From positions 1-64,000 of the IMG/VR virus record IMGVR_UViG_3300021472_000001: DNA of 64,000 nucleotides; one strand, written 5' to 3'. The DNA is from a virus. This document shows positions 1 to 7,920 of this stretch, piece by piece (the stretch's first letter is position 1; every line of letters starts with the position of its first letter). The notes beneath the pieces were generated by a model. It was not told the DNA's origin and did not search any database. It saw only the letters and a program-made list of their open reading frames with translations. The translations under genes were made by a program, and so were the position numbers.

Positions 1-343
1 TTTCTTCTTTCTTTTCTTCTTTCTTTGATTCTTTAGCTTGTTTTTGATATTCGTTCTTTATCTCATTCCAGAGGAGTTTCCCACCGATGATAGTCTTCTG
101 GTGTTGAATGAGCTCCATAAAGAACTTATCGAGATACATCTTGAGTTTATTTACTATCTCTATGAATTCAGGTGCAGGAATCCACCCATAGTCTGATTTG
201 GATTCCTGTTTGATTTCTTCATATACTGAGTATATTCCCTTCAGATGCTCAAGCACTGATTCGATGTAGTCTATGTGATTCTTGAGCCACAACATATACA
301 CGTCGTCAGCATAACTCATAACTTCTTCTTTTGCTCTTGGCAT
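1..343 (-). CDS. Hypothetical protein, partial at the left window edge
   Basis: The minus strand is open from an ATG at 343 to the edge, giving at least 114 residues. The start is well supported: a strong GGAGGT ribosome site lies just upstream. The protein is helical and ends in a low-complexity Lys/Glu tract, which suggests a flexible charged tail. I do not recognise the family. It follows the dCTP deaminase gene with a 4 bp gap, so it probably belongs to the same transcript. Confidence 0.7.
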   Translation of the reverse strand, partial: MPRAKEEVMSYADDVYMLWLKNHIDYIESVLEHLKGIYSVYEEIKQESKSDYGWIPAPEFIEIVNKLKMYLDKFFMELIQHQKTIIGGKLLWNEIKNEYQKQAKESKKEEKKEE

Positions 344-347
344 CTTC

Positions 348-935
348 TTACCTCCTAATCAAATCGTTATATTTAGGATTATGAAGCTCCCAGTCTTCCC
401 ATAATTTAGGAGTCATATCTTCAGGTTTCCATTCACCCTGACCGTATTTCCCTTTGTATTCCTCCAAGACGTATCCAACTCTGAAGAATGAAATCTGTGC
501 GACTCTCATTCCCACGTGAAGGACTATCGACGTTGAAGGTAAGTGATTTGTGATTTCCATTGTCCATTTGTTTATGAAGCCCACGTCTCCAAACCCAGCA
601 CATTTGCATACCGATATGCCAAGCCTTCCAAGTGAACTTCTTGCATTCATCTTACTTGCGATGTTATTTCTTCCTCCAATAATTTCTTGAGTATGAGCCA
701 GAATTGTCTCTCCCGAATGGATAACTATGCGATCGGTAGCTTTCTTAATCCTCCAATGTTTCTCTACAAGTTCTTTATCGTAGGGATCGAGAACCTGAGA
801 ATACGGGAACTCTACTGCGTAATACTCACCGAGTCTTACATCGTAGCTATTGGAGTTTAATTGTTCCCGTCGGAATGGCTCAATAACTATATTGCCTTTC
901 TTTATTTCCTCAAGGATTTCAGAATCAGACAACAT
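348..935 (-). CDS. dcd: dCTP deaminase / dUTPase-fold protein
   Basis: 195 residues, the usual length of the dCTP deaminase family, which makes dUTP (or dUMP in bifunctional archaeal forms) from dCTP for thymidylate synthesis. The family core is visible at about residues 95-130: an NARSSLGRLG strand, then AGFGDVGF and WTMEITN. Glu127 lies where the deaminase has its catalytic glutamate. The Arg-rich stretch near residue 100 is the phosphate-binding part. With NrdD/NrdG at 3.0-5.5 kb it suggests the virus makes its own deoxynucleotides. Whether it is mono- or bifunctional cannot be told from sequence. Confidence 0.88.
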   Translation of the reverse strand: MLSDSEILEEIKKGNIVIEPFRREQLNSNSYDVRLGEYYAVEFPYSQVLDPYDKELVEKHWRIKKATDRIVIHSGETILAHTQEIIGGRNNIASKMNARSSLGRLGISVCKCAGFGDVGFINKWTMEITNHLPSTSIVLHVGMRVAQISFFRVGYVLEEYKGKYGQGEWKPEDMTPKLWEDWELHNPKYNDLIRR

Positions 936-941
936 AAGACT

Positions 942-1292
942 TTAGTCCTTAAGCGCCATTAGAACTATTATCGAAGATATTATACCTATGAGTATTCCAA
1001 ATGCGAGATAGACCCAAAAGATAGTGCTTGTTAGCCAAGTTAAGGGAAAACCTGTTAATGCTGGAAAATTTGTGATAACCCAATTCATTATGAGTCCCTG
1101 AATTAACCAGCCTACGAATGGAATGATACCTATCATGAGTATGAAATTGCAGGCGATAGTTAATAAGAGAATAGCTAACGCACCTTTGATTCCTCCATAA
1201 ACAAAATAACCTAACAGAGTGAAGAGCACTGTGAGAAGAATTCTGGAATAATGCGAGTCAAACGAAACATTAACGTTCTCTTCCTTTGGCAT
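942..1292 (-). CDS. Small multispanning membrane protein
   Basis: 116 residues from the ATG at 1292, chosen because a GGGGGAAAGGAG ribosome site lies just upstream; an ATG at 1313 lacks one. After a short charged N-terminus there are about three hydrophobic segments (roughly residues 18-60, 60-80 and 85-113) with glycine-rich turns. No family recognised. It could be a host-membrane-modifying or holin-like protein, but its position among nucleotide genes gives no clue. It overlaps the upstream coiled-coil gene by 23 bp. Confidence 0.65.
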   Translation of the reverse strand: MPKEENVNVSFDSHYSRILLTVLFTLLGYFVYGGIKGALAILLLTIACNFILMIGIIPFVGWLIQGLIMNWVITNFPALTGFPLTWLTSTIFWVYLAFGILIGIISSIIVLMALKD

Positions 1293-1497
1293 TCTCCTTT
1301 CCCCCTTTATCATTTATAAAATTATTAATACGTGTAATTTCCTTATTGAGTCTTGCTATCTCATCTGTTAGTTTATATATCTCCACTTCTAATTGTCCTC
1401 TTTTATCCTCGAGAGTCTTCATGTGAGATTCTAAATATTTAATTGCTACTTGAGAAGGCAGTCTATGCGCCTTGAGTATTACCTCTTGAATATCCAT
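1270..1497 (-). CDS. Small coiled-coil protein
   Basis: 75 residues. After about 25 residues comes a long heptad-like helix (residues 25-65, rich in L, I, E and K), so a dimeric coiled coil is likely. A strong AAAGGAGGTC ribosome site precedes the ATG. The C-terminus is basic (KGGKENAKGRER). No function can be assigned. It lies between RNA ligase and the membrane protein in a tightly packed operon. Confidence 0.65.
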   Translation of the reverse strand: MDIQEVILKAHRLPSQVAIKYLESHMKTLEDKRGQLEVEIYKLTDEIARLNKEITRINNFINDKGGKENAKGRER

Positions 1498-1511
1498 CCT
1501 AAAGACCTCCT

Positions 1512-2357
1512 TTAGTTCAACTCCGAGAGTTTCTCTAAGTAGTAAGAATATAGCTTCTTAGGCACGGAACAGTATCTTGCTTTACATTCTGCTGAAACGT
1601 ATTGAGCTATAAGAGGCATGGCTACTTTCTTATCCTTAAATTGTTGGGGTCCTAATTCCTCCAAGACCTTCTGGATTTCATTCATAATCTCAGCCTTTGG
1701 AAGTTCGGGATATTGAGGAGAGTCCTTTTCGATATTGACCTCGACTTCTTTAAAGTCTGGCACGTCTATTCTCGCCTTAAAGAATGTTCCTTTACCATCC
1801 TCATAACTCTTAAATACCACTCCTTCTTTGTTCTTGTTCTTGGCGACCTCTAACATCTTGTCTATTTGTTGTTCAAGTCTTTCAATTGTAGAGTGTGAAG
1901 TTACACTCCAGAGTGATACCATAGGAAGCTTCCACTGATAGCAGAATTGATAGACTTTAGGATAGGACCACCATCCGTATTTTAGAGAGTAAATGTCAAA
2001 CACCACGAGGTCATCCTTCTCGTGATACTCTATTCGTGTAGGACTCTTACCTTTCTGAAGAAGCTCAAAGAATATAATGATTTCACCATGCCATTGATAC
2101 TTTTGGGTGAGCAGAGCTTCCTTAAGAGTATTCACATAGCCAGTATTATGGATGGACTTCAGGAGGTCATCACTTGCAGTTAAGAGATTCCTACTCCCGA
2201 AATGAATTTCATCTTGTTCATCCAAGAAGACTCTTATGTTACTTCCGTCCTCTTTAGCTTCCCAATAGAGTAGCTTCCCTAATAGTTCCCTTCCACCATA
2301 AGAAGATTCATGCAAATACTTCAATTTAGGATACTTGATTACGTCTTCTTCTTTCAT
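1512..2357 (-). CDS. RNA ligase, Rnl2-like nucleotidyltransferase
   Basis: 281 residues. Covalent nucleotidyltransferase motifs occur in order: motif I KEDGSN with the predicted AMP-accepting Lys35, a central FELL/VVFDIY region (about 115-145), motif IV EGVVFKS (about 180) and motif V FFKAR (about 195). Such enzymes join or repair RNA 5'-phosphate and 3'-hydroxyl ends, which in viruses can undo host tRNA cleavage. The C-terminal 75 residues are helical, as in Rnl2-type proteins. It is the first gene after repeat element A, so it probably has its own promoter. Substrate (RNA or nicked duplex) is inferred only. Confidence 0.78.
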   Translation of the reverse strand: MKEEDVIKYPKLKYLHESSYGGRELLGKLLYWEAKEDGSNIRVFLDEQDEIHFGSRNLLTASDDLLKSIHNTGYVNTLKEALLTQKYQWHGEIIIFFELLQKGKSPTRIEYHEKDDLVVFDIYSLKYGWWSYPKVYQFCYQWKLPMVSLWSVTSHSTIERLEQQIDKMLEVAKNKNKEGVVFKSYEDGKGTFFKARIDVPDFKEVEVNIEKDSPQYPELPKAEIMNEIQKVLEELGPQQFKDKKVAMPLIAQYVSAECKARYCSVPKKLYSYYLEKLSELN

Positions 2358-2365
2358 AACTCATT

Positions 2366-2468
2366 CATATTTGAGGCTGGTGCAAATTTTACGTTTTGGG
2401 CATAGAATTATATTGGACAGAGGATAAAATTTGCATAGAACAAGAATATGTGCATCTGGTGCAAAATT
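2366..2468. repeat. Intergenic inverted-repeat promoter-like element, copy A
   Basis: One of seven related 105-110 bp elements (A-G). The arms resemble ATTTGAGGCTGGTGCAAATTTTA on the left and a diverged complement on the right ending in TATGTGCATCTGG. The core holds AATATAATT on the minus strand, TATA-like. It lies directly upstream of the RNA ligase gene, as expected of a promoter with flanking operators. Confidence 0.7.
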
Positions 2469-2500
2469 TAAGTATGGTCCTTGACCTATATTCGGGATAT

Positions 2501-2619
2501 TCATAAAGTCTGCTTGACTAATATGGTGAGAAAGACTGCTACAAAGATGAGCAAATAGAGATAAGAAAGATATACAAAGAGAATTCTATCCTCCCCATTT
2601 CACTGAGCTTTTCAAACAT
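2501..2619 (-). pseudogene. Frame-disrupted copy of the neighbouring small membrane protein
   Basis: The reading frame starts MFEKLSEMG like the next gene upstream (MFEKLEEWL), but a G run at 2593-2596 breaks it. Adding one G gives about 39 residues continuing EDRILFVYLSYLY, which aligns with EDHIIFLFLIGMA of the neighbour, through one membrane segment to a stop at 2501. So it is a tandem duplicate with a one-base deletion, an assembly error, or a slippage-dependent gene. Confidence 0.55.
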
Positions 2620-2629
2620 TCTTATCATC

Positions 2630-2764
2630 TCAGAGGGTTTTTATAAAGAGCACAATCGAGAAGACTATGACAAAGGCAAAAAGATATGTAGCCATTCCAA
2701 TCAAGAAGAGGAATATAATGTGGTCTTCCCATCGCTCAAGCCACTCCTCTAACTTCTCAAACAT
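2630..2764 (-). CDS. Small single-span membrane protein
   Basis: 44 residues: an acidic/aromatic amphipathic start (MFEKLEEWLERWEDH), then about 25 hydrophobic residues forming one membrane segment. Its ATG overlaps the stop of the upstream zinc-ribbon gene, so translation is probably coupled. A second, frame-disrupted copy follows directly, and the match between the two supports both as genes. Function unknown. Confidence 0.6.
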   Translation of the reverse strand: MFEKLEEWLERWEDHIIFLFLIGMATYLFAFVIVFSIVLFIKTL

Positions 2765-3050
2765 TTTCCAATTCCTCCTTATGTTTCTTTATACGTTTAT
2801 CTATTTCGTGAAGAGTCTCCTCACGAGATAATCCGAAGCATTCACAGACTCTCTTTAGGAAGCCCTCGAATTGTCTATCAAAATGCTCATTCTCTTTCTC
2901 CGTTAGTTTCTTCTCTTGCCACACTATTATATTGCCACAAAAGGGACACTTCAATTCCATGAAAGAAGGATGCTTGAGAGTTACACCATTCTCTTTTTCT
3001 TTAATTATTACACCAAATGCTCTTCCACAGGACTTACATTCAACTATCAT
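2757..3050 (-). CDS. Zinc-ribbon protein
   Basis: 97 residues. Two CxxC knuckles (CKSC at residues 5-8 and CPFC near 35-38) form an N-terminal zinc ribbon, followed by a charged helical half. It overlaps nrdG by 4 bp (ATGA), so the two are translationally coupled. It may be a nucleic-acid-binding or redox partner. Its position next to the ribonucleotide reductase genes is the only hint of function. Confidence 0.7.
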   Translation of the reverse strand: MIVECKSCGRAFGVIIKEKENGVTLKHPSFMELKCPFCGNIIVWQEKKLTEKENEHFDRQFEGFLKRVCECFGLSREETLHEIDKRIKKHKEELENV

Positions 3051-3787
3051 TCTATGAGTTCCTCACCTTCTCGGGTTCTTATATAGATTGGGAAATTGGA
3101 GATTTCCTTCACTTTCCTTCCCATTTCCCTTATTTCATCTAAGGAGAACTCGTCTTCTTTCCTGATGACTTTACGACCGTATTGCGGCACGTTATCATAG
3201 ACACCCTGTTGTATCACATATTCACCTTTGAAATGTTTGAGTTCTCCTGCTATTTTAATGACTTCCTCTTCACCCACCAGCTTCTTAAAGACTGTGGTTT
3301 GGATTTGAAGAGGAAAGTTTGAGTTAATGCAATAATAGAGTATTTGCTGGACAAATTTCTCTGCGCCCGATACTTGAGTTACTCTTTTCCACAATTTAGG
3401 TTCGTTTAATGGAGCTTTTACATCTAAGAATATCTTATCCACGACTCCAGCTTTTATGAGTTCCTCAATTTCAGAAGCGAAGTAACCATTGGTCTGAATG
3501 CCCACAAGCTTATCCTCTTTATGTATCCACTCACCTATTTCCTTAATAGCTTCTACGTTGAGAGTAGGTTCTCCTCCAGAGAAGACTAAAGCATCAATGA
3601 AATCTAATTCCTTTTCTATCTTCTTAATGACCTTATGAGTAGGAACATAATTAGGCTCCGTGAGGAGTTTGAAATTCTGACAATAAAGACAACGAAGAGG
3701 ACAGCCTCTCACGAATAACATGAGAGCATTAAGTCCTCTCCAGTCAATAGTCGAAAGGAGGAGTCCTCCAAAATTTATCTCACTCAT
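3047..3787 (-). CDS. nrdG: Anaerobic ribonucleotide reductase activating enzyme (radical SAM)
   Basis: 246 residues. The radical SAM iron-sulfur motif CxxxCxxC is at Cys29, Cys33 and Cys36 (CPLRCLYC), followed by FSGGEPT near residue 70, which binds SAM. The enzyme makes the glycyl radical on NrdD by reductive cleavage of SAM, so it works only without oxygen. It overlaps nrdD by 8 bp. Length fits the archaeal and phage NrdG type. Confidence 0.9.
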   Translation of the reverse strand: MSEINFGGLLLSTIDWRGLNALMLFVRGCPLRCLYCQNFKLLTEPNYVPTHKVIKKIEKELDFIDALVFSGGEPTLNVEAIKEIGEWIHKEDKLVGIQTNGYFASEIEELIKAGVVDKIFLDVKAPLNEPKLWKRVTQVSGAEKFVQQILYYCINSNFPLQIQTTVFKKLVGEEEVIKIAGELKHFKGEYVIQQGVYDNVPQYGRKVIRKEDEFSLDEIREMGRKVKEISNFPIYIRTREGEELIE

Positions 3788-5483
3788 CTATTTTATCCAC
3801 TCTCCTTCGTGGCAAATCTCTTGTTCTCCTCTCATGCATATTTGACTGCTCAACGAAATAACCGACTATCCTCCTAAAGTATGCGAGATTTTTACTTCCA
3901 CAGATGGGACAAGCATTGACATGTCCTAAAGTTAGATGGTTATGTTCCAGACAGCGAGCAATCCACGTATCAAATGCGAAATACGGGATATTTGCTTTTA
4001 CTAATCCTCTTAGTATTCTTTCCATCTGATGCACTTCTTTGAAAGGACTCGGAATACCTACAAACATCATCTGACCGCCATCAAAGTATCTTGAGAGCCT
4101 TCCTGTTATTTCTGCTTTCTCTCCCAAACTCATCTCTATCCAAGGGGATACAATCTGATTGGCGTACATTGTTCCTTCCCTATAATATCTTTGAAATTCG
4201 GGATTTCCCGCGTGCTTTTCTGTATATCGTTTGTCAGTGTCCCAAAGAGAGATTGCGGCTGATTCTGCTGGGACCAACTCACAATTATAGAAACCTTCCC
4301 AGCTATCAATAGTTGAGCGAACTATCTGGAGGACTTCTTCTAATTCATCCCAGGAGAAGGCAGCTAACTCTTTGAGATCCCACACTCCGATTATTCCTAC
4401 TGTTGAATACATCCGTCGTAATGACCTCAAGCCTAACTGAAAAGTTACATCTAAGTGTTGATAGTCATTAAGAAGTTTTCTGTGCCAATCGAGGAACTTC
4501 CTTATGAGTTGCAGGTTCTCTTTAATGCGTTCCTCGAACGTATTGGGGTATCGAATGTATATGCCTGGGAGATTGAGAGAGACTACCTGATGACTGCCTA
4601 TCTGGACACCACCACTACCATAAGAATTGAAGAAGGGCTTCTTGCTCGATATGAGTCTGCAACATGAGGCTATGGCGTCAAGATGAGGTAACACAAGGAA
4701 GTTATACATCGTGTGATTGATGTTCTGTTCCAGTGCAAACTTTAAGAATTCCTCATCTTGAATCTTGCCATCTTTCTTCTTCAGTCCTGCGGTTATAACT
4801 GGGAATCTCAGCATCTGGTGTTCTATCTCGTGAGTATGCCATCTCATTACTGCCTTCTGAACTGCTGAGAGTTCTTCAATTTCTAATCCCCAAGCATTCT
4901 TATTGAATAGGTGTCTCAAATAAGGCTCATCAAAGAATGTAATGTTTGTATAAAGGGATTCTGCTCCTTGTCTTAAATGCTGATTGAAGGAATAGAATAG
5001 CCGTTGAAGTTCATTATGAAAACGATACTCGGTGAGTTTCCCATCAGGAGTAGTTGTTATGTTGCTCTTCTTCACAAAGTATGTCAGTGCCAATATGAGG
5101 TCAGGTATTCCTATCGCTCCTCTTGTTCTGTTAGCTACAAAAGACGTGAATTCTATGAGCTGAGATATAAAAGAATCTAATCGCTTTGGTGGCTTGCTTT
5201 TGAAGTGCTCATAATAAGGTAGTCCCTCCGCAAGTATGGGTTCTACACTGATAGAATAACAATACGGTAAGAGGATACACTTGGAGAGATCGTGAATGTA
5301 TATTTCGTTGCCATGCCTCTGGAGTATTTCCTTACCTCTATCGAACCACTCAGTTATCAAGTGCTTATTGAAGACCAACTCTGCACCCGAAGCTAATTGC
5401 TTCCTAACATTTGCTACATCAGGGCTATAATTAGCATTTACATCGACTACGCTATCTCCCTTCAAGAATTTCTCAAAATCCAT
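3780..5483 (-). CDS. nrdD: Anaerobic (class III) ribonucleoside-triphosphate reductase
   Basis: 567 residues; it reduces NTPs to dNTPs using a glycyl radical made by NrdG. The C-terminal radical loop RRIVGY with the predicted radical glycine is near residue 535. Upstream is CPIC, half of the usual zinc site; the other CxxC pair is missing and replaced by a Cys-Leu-Glu-His-Asn-His stretch, so zinc may be held by Cys/His. There is no N-terminal ATP-cone, hence the short length, as in T4-like enzymes. It implies an anaerobic host and high dNTP demand during replication. Confidence 0.92.
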   Translation of the reverse strand: MDFEKFLKGDSVVDVNANYSPDVANVRKQLASGAELVFNKHLITEWFDRGKEILQRHGNEIYIHDLSKCILLPYCYSISVEPILAEGLPYYEHFKSKPPKRLDSFISQLIEFTSFVANRTRGAIGIPDLILALTYFVKKSNITTTPDGKLTEYRFHNELQRLFYSFNQHLRQGAESLYTNITFFDEPYLRHLFNKNAWGLEIEELSAVQKAVMRWHTHEIEHQMLRFPVITAGLKKKDGKIQDEEFLKFALEQNINHTMYNFLVLPHLDAIASCCRLISSKKPFFNSYGSGGVQIGSHQVVSLNLPGIYIRYPNTFEERIKENLQLIRKFLDWHRKLLNDYQHLDVTFQLGLRSLRRMYSTVGIIGVWDLKELAAFSWDELEEVLQIVRSTIDSWEGFYNCELVPAESAAISLWDTDKRYTEKHAGNPEFQRYYREGTMYANQIVSPWIEMSLGEKAEITGRLSRYFDGGQMMFVGIPSPFKEVHQMERILRGLVKANIPYFAFDTWIARCLEHNHLTLGHVNACPICGSKNLAYFRRIVGYFVEQSNMHERRTRDLPRRRVDKIDE

Positions 5484-5508
5484 AGTTCCCTCCTAAATAT
5501 TATTAAAG

Positions 5509-5904
5509 CTATTGGTCAGGATGCTTCTCTAAGAAGTTCTTCACCCAAGCTTCGAGAGTTCCTTTGTCTTCTTTTTTTGTCTTCTTGTGTTCTCGTTCTT
5601 TCTTCATTTCCTCTTTCCATCGTTTGTTCAATAGCTCCATCGCATCACCCATAATATGTGTCCAGAACATCCCAAAGAATGCAAACCCTAAACAAGAGAA
5701 GATAGTCATCGGGTCAAGTCCTTTGTAAATCGCAGTGGGAACATTTGAGTAGTTCGGATACTCACCTCTGCCTCCTAAATGAAGGACTTTACCATTGTAT
5801 TCAACAGGAATATCCATTGATTTTGCAAGCTTAATGATTTCATCATAGTCGCCTCTCCAAGCCTGCATAGCGAGCTCGACCATACGTTCACCTATGATTT
5901 TCAT
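5509..5904 (-). CDS. Hypothetical protein
   Basis: 131 residues. The N-terminal 60 residues look globular, a hydrophobic stretch (about 68-85, GFAFFGMFW) may be a membrane segment, and the last 45 residues are highly charged (Lys/Glu). An alternative start is the Met at residue 8. It is the first gene after repeat element B, and nrdD follows it with a 25 bp gap, so element B may drive the reductase operon. Family not recognised. Confidence 0.6.
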   Translation of the reverse strand: MKIIGERMVELAMQAWRGDYDEIIKLAKSMDIPVEYNGKVLHLGGRGEYPNYSNVPTAIYKGLDPMTIFSCLGFAFFGMFWTHIMGDAMELLNKRWKEEMKKEREHKKTKKEDKGTLEAWVKNFLEKHPDQ

Positions 5905-5929
5905 CCTTCATCCCATTAAGATTTTGCAC

Positions 5930-6036
5930 CATTTGCACATATATGCACGAGAACAAAATTTTATTGTTAGGTGAATGGTTTTATTCATGTCTCAAGATAA
6001 ATTGCGTCAGAACTCAAATATGTTGATCTGGTTCAG
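5930..6036. repeat. Intergenic inverted-repeat promoter-like element, copy B
   Basis: Starts with ATTTGCACATATATGCAC and ends with CTCAAATATGTTGATCTGG. Its right arm overlaps the last codons of the gene at 6014-6313. It sits just upstream of the 5509-5904 gene and, beyond it, nrdD/nrdG. The core contains only a weak TATA-like GAATAAAAC on the minus strand. Confidence 0.7.
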
Positions 6037-6313
6037 TGAGCATGTGCTTCCTTCTCTCAAGACTCTTTCCTTTTAATTCATTGAGGGCAAGAGCAGAATA
6101 ACCCATGATATCCAAAAGAGTGTCCCTAATGTGTAACAAAGCAATGTCTTCCTTTTGTGTTGCTAAATTCTTTAGTCTACTGAGTTTAATTGAGAGGATG
6201 ACATTCACTGCTGTTAAACCGTATTCTTTCCACACCTTATGAAACGCATCTCCATATAATTTATTCTTCTTTTCCAAGAGATTATCCATCATCTCAATTA
6301 TAGCGTCTGCCAT
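6014..6313 (-). CDS. DUF1599 / nucleotide-modification-associated domain 1 protein
   Basis: 99 residues. The pattern KKNKLYGDAF near residue 15 and RDTLLDIMGYSALAL near 65-80 matches the small phage family DUF1599 (Nmad1), reported from comparative genomics beside DNA-modification genes. Its biochemical role is not established. It follows the ClpP-like gene with a 1 bp gap. Three DNA methyltransferases occur nearby, so a role in nucleotide or DNA modification is plausible but inferred. Confidence 0.6.
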   Translation of the reverse strand: MADAIIEMMDNLLEKKNKLYGDAFHKVWKEYGLTAVNVILSIKLSRLKNLATQKEDIALLHIRDTLLDIMGYSALALNELKGKSLERRKHMLTEPDQHI

Positions 6314-6314
6314 T

Positions 6315-6896
6315 TTACACCTCCTCTATTTTATCTATAAGTCCCCAATCCCTAGCCTCTTCGGGAGACATCCACTTCTCCTTCAGTCTTATTGTTTCTC
6401 TTACTTCTTCTTCTGATTTATTGCATCGTGTAGCTAAAATCTTTACTATTTCGTTTGTTATTCTGTTCATTTCAGAAACTTCGGTTTCGAGCTGGGAAGT
6501 GGATTCGTTATGGAAAAATACCCATCGCTTAGGTTCATGTAGCAAGAAAGTTGCGTGAGGACGAGCTATGCGAATATCACCAGCCTGAAGAACAATCATG
6601 GCAGCTGCACTTGCTGCAATACCCTCAACTATTATACGCACCTTTATGCCCAAATTTGAGACTTCCCTAAGAGCATCGTATATGGCAAAGGAATTGTGAA
6701 CGCCACCTCCTTCTGAGTTCAGTTTAATCGTCAAGACTTCGCCCCTCATTAATTTTCGTTTGGCTTCACTCAGCAATAAGAGCACCTCTCTTGTTCTAAA
6801 TTCATCTATCTCTCCATCAATGCGAATTACGCCACTTTCTAATTCTCGTTCCACTATTATATCTTCTAAATAAATAAAGCTGTGTTCTTTACTCAT
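6315..6896 (-). CDS. ClpP-family serine protease
   Basis: 193 residues from the ATG at 6896 (GAGGAAAT ribosome site; an upstream ATG at 6911 lacks one). Family features in order: oxyanion GGG near 63-65, nucleophile Ser96 in GIAASAAA, His120 in FLLHEP, and the C-terminal MSPEEARDWGLID motif. The usual catalytic Asp appears to be Glu173. No signal peptide. Tailed viruses often use ClpP-like proteases in head maturation, but this gene is in the early arm and two other protease candidates sit with the capsid genes, so a host-directed or regulatory role is also possible. Confidence 0.8.
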   Translation of the reverse strand: MSKEHSFIYLEDIIVERELESGVIRIDGEIDEFRTREVLLLLSEAKRKLMRGEVLTIKLNSEGGGVHNSFAIYDALREVSNLGIKVRIIVEGIAASAAAMIVLQAGDIRIARPHATFLLHEPKRWVFFHNESTSQLETEVSEMNRITNEIVKILATRCNKSEEEVRETIRLKEKWMSPEEARDWGLIDKIEEV

Positions 6897-7254
6897 TTTT
6901 AATTTCCTCATGAGTTACTAATAGGATGTAAGGCTTAGATGTTCTATTCTTTAAATCATTAATAGCTGCATAAATATCTGGATACAACCTCCTTGTGTTG
7001 CTCTTCTCCATGCCTATGCAAGTCCTGTCTGCTTTCACTATGATTCGTGGATAATACACAGGACCCTCTATCCATGCAAAACACCAATGCTCTTTCTCCT
7101 CTACCAAACATTTATATTCTATGCCTTCTATGACGGGACAGGTATCACGCCTATGATGAAGGACTATCTTGCCATTAGGAAGTCTTGCTACGTCGTTACC
7201 TTTGTTGTCCTTGTGAAAGACGAGGACCATCTCCTTCTTTTCTCCTTCTTCCAT
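6889..7254 (-). CDS. Hypothetical protein
   Basis: 121 residues, mixed alpha/beta by eye, with four cysteines but no clear zinc motif. A strand-rich middle (residues 25-75) is followed by RLYPDIYAAINDLKNR and a hydrophobic last strand. Not recognised. It overlaps the protease gene start by 8 bp, suggesting coupled expression. Confidence 0.55.
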   Translation of the reverse strand: MEEGEKKEMVLVFHKDNKGNDVARLPNGKIVLHHRRDTCPVIEGIEYKCLVEEKEHWCFAWIEGPVYYPRIIVKADRTCIGMEKSNTRRLYPDIYAAINDLKNRTSKPYILLVTHEEIKNE

Positions 7255-7281
7255 ATCAAACCTCCTATCTAAATATTAGAA

Positions 7282-7920
7282 TTATATCTCCTGCACTTCA
7301 CCTTCTGAATCAACCATCATCAGTCTTGCGGACTTTTTCCTTGTATCGTATTCTGCCCAACCAAGAAGAGTTGGTGGAAGAGACCTCTCAACTGCATATT
7401 GTAATCCCCTTGCCAACGAACCAGTCCTTAGGAGGGTAACTCGTTTATTCTCTCGTAATACGTCGAGTTTAGCAAGAACATGATTGTGTCCCAGTGCTAT
7501 TACATCAGCATCGAGGAATTGAAGAAGTTTCCTGTGTTCACCCCAGATATCCATTGCTGTGCTACGTCCATGTGCGAAATAGAATTTTACTCCATCAATT
7601 GTTATTTCATGTGAAGGTTTCCCTAAGTATTCCTCATAGACATTAAGACCCACTTGATTGAATATTCTATATTCATGATTGCCTAAGCAATAAGCGACCA
7701 CATTGATTTCCTTTGTGATTGTCCTTATCCAGCGTAATTGAGCTTGGGGCTGTAAATCATTCTCGAATTGCATCCCATTAGCAAGACCAGCGTCTATCAA
7801 ATCACCCATGAGAATCACCTTAGCTCCTCGCCAGTGCGTTTTGGCTATTTCTTTCATTTGCTCAGGTTTAATCTCACCTTGACCTATATGCCAATCTCCA
7901 TTTAATACCACACGACTCAT
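7282..7920 (-). CDS. Calcineurin-like metallophosphoesterase
   Basis: 212 residues with the full metal-binding signature in order: GDWHIG (8-13), GDLIDAG (39-45), GNHE (near 80), AHGRS (near 115) and GHNH (near 143). These hold two metals and hydrolyse phosphodiesters or phosphomonoesters. It overlaps the polymerase gene by 4 bp, which suggests a DNA-processing role such as a small Mre11/SbcD-like nuclease or end trimming. It lacks the extra domains of Mre11, so the substrate is uncertain. Confidence 0.82.
   Translation of the reverse strand: MSRVVLNGDWHIGQGEIKPEQMKEIAKTHWRGAKVILMGDLIDAGLANGMQFENDLQPQAQLRWIRTITKEINVVAYCLGNHEYRIFNQVGLNVYEEYLGKPSHEITIDGVKFYFAHGRSTAMDIWGEHRKLLQFLDADVIALGHNHVLAKLDVLRENKRVTLLRTGSLARGLQYAVERSLPPTLLGWAEYDTRKKSARLMMVDSEGEVQEI

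Noticed and set aside
935-955. AAGGACTAAAGTCTT before the dCTP deaminase resembles the AGGACTAAAGTCCT palindrome near 37,936.
   Set aside because: It lies on the last codons of the upstream gene, the arms differ, and two short matches can arise by chance. Kept only as a note.
4091-5654. Several plus-strand open frames of 70-85 codons opposite nrdD.
   Set aside because: They are antisense shadows of a well-supported gene, with no ribosome sites.
6315-6896. ClpP-like gene as the main prohead protease.
   Set aside because: It is in the early minus-strand arm, far from the capsid genes, which have their own HK97/XkdF-type proteases.
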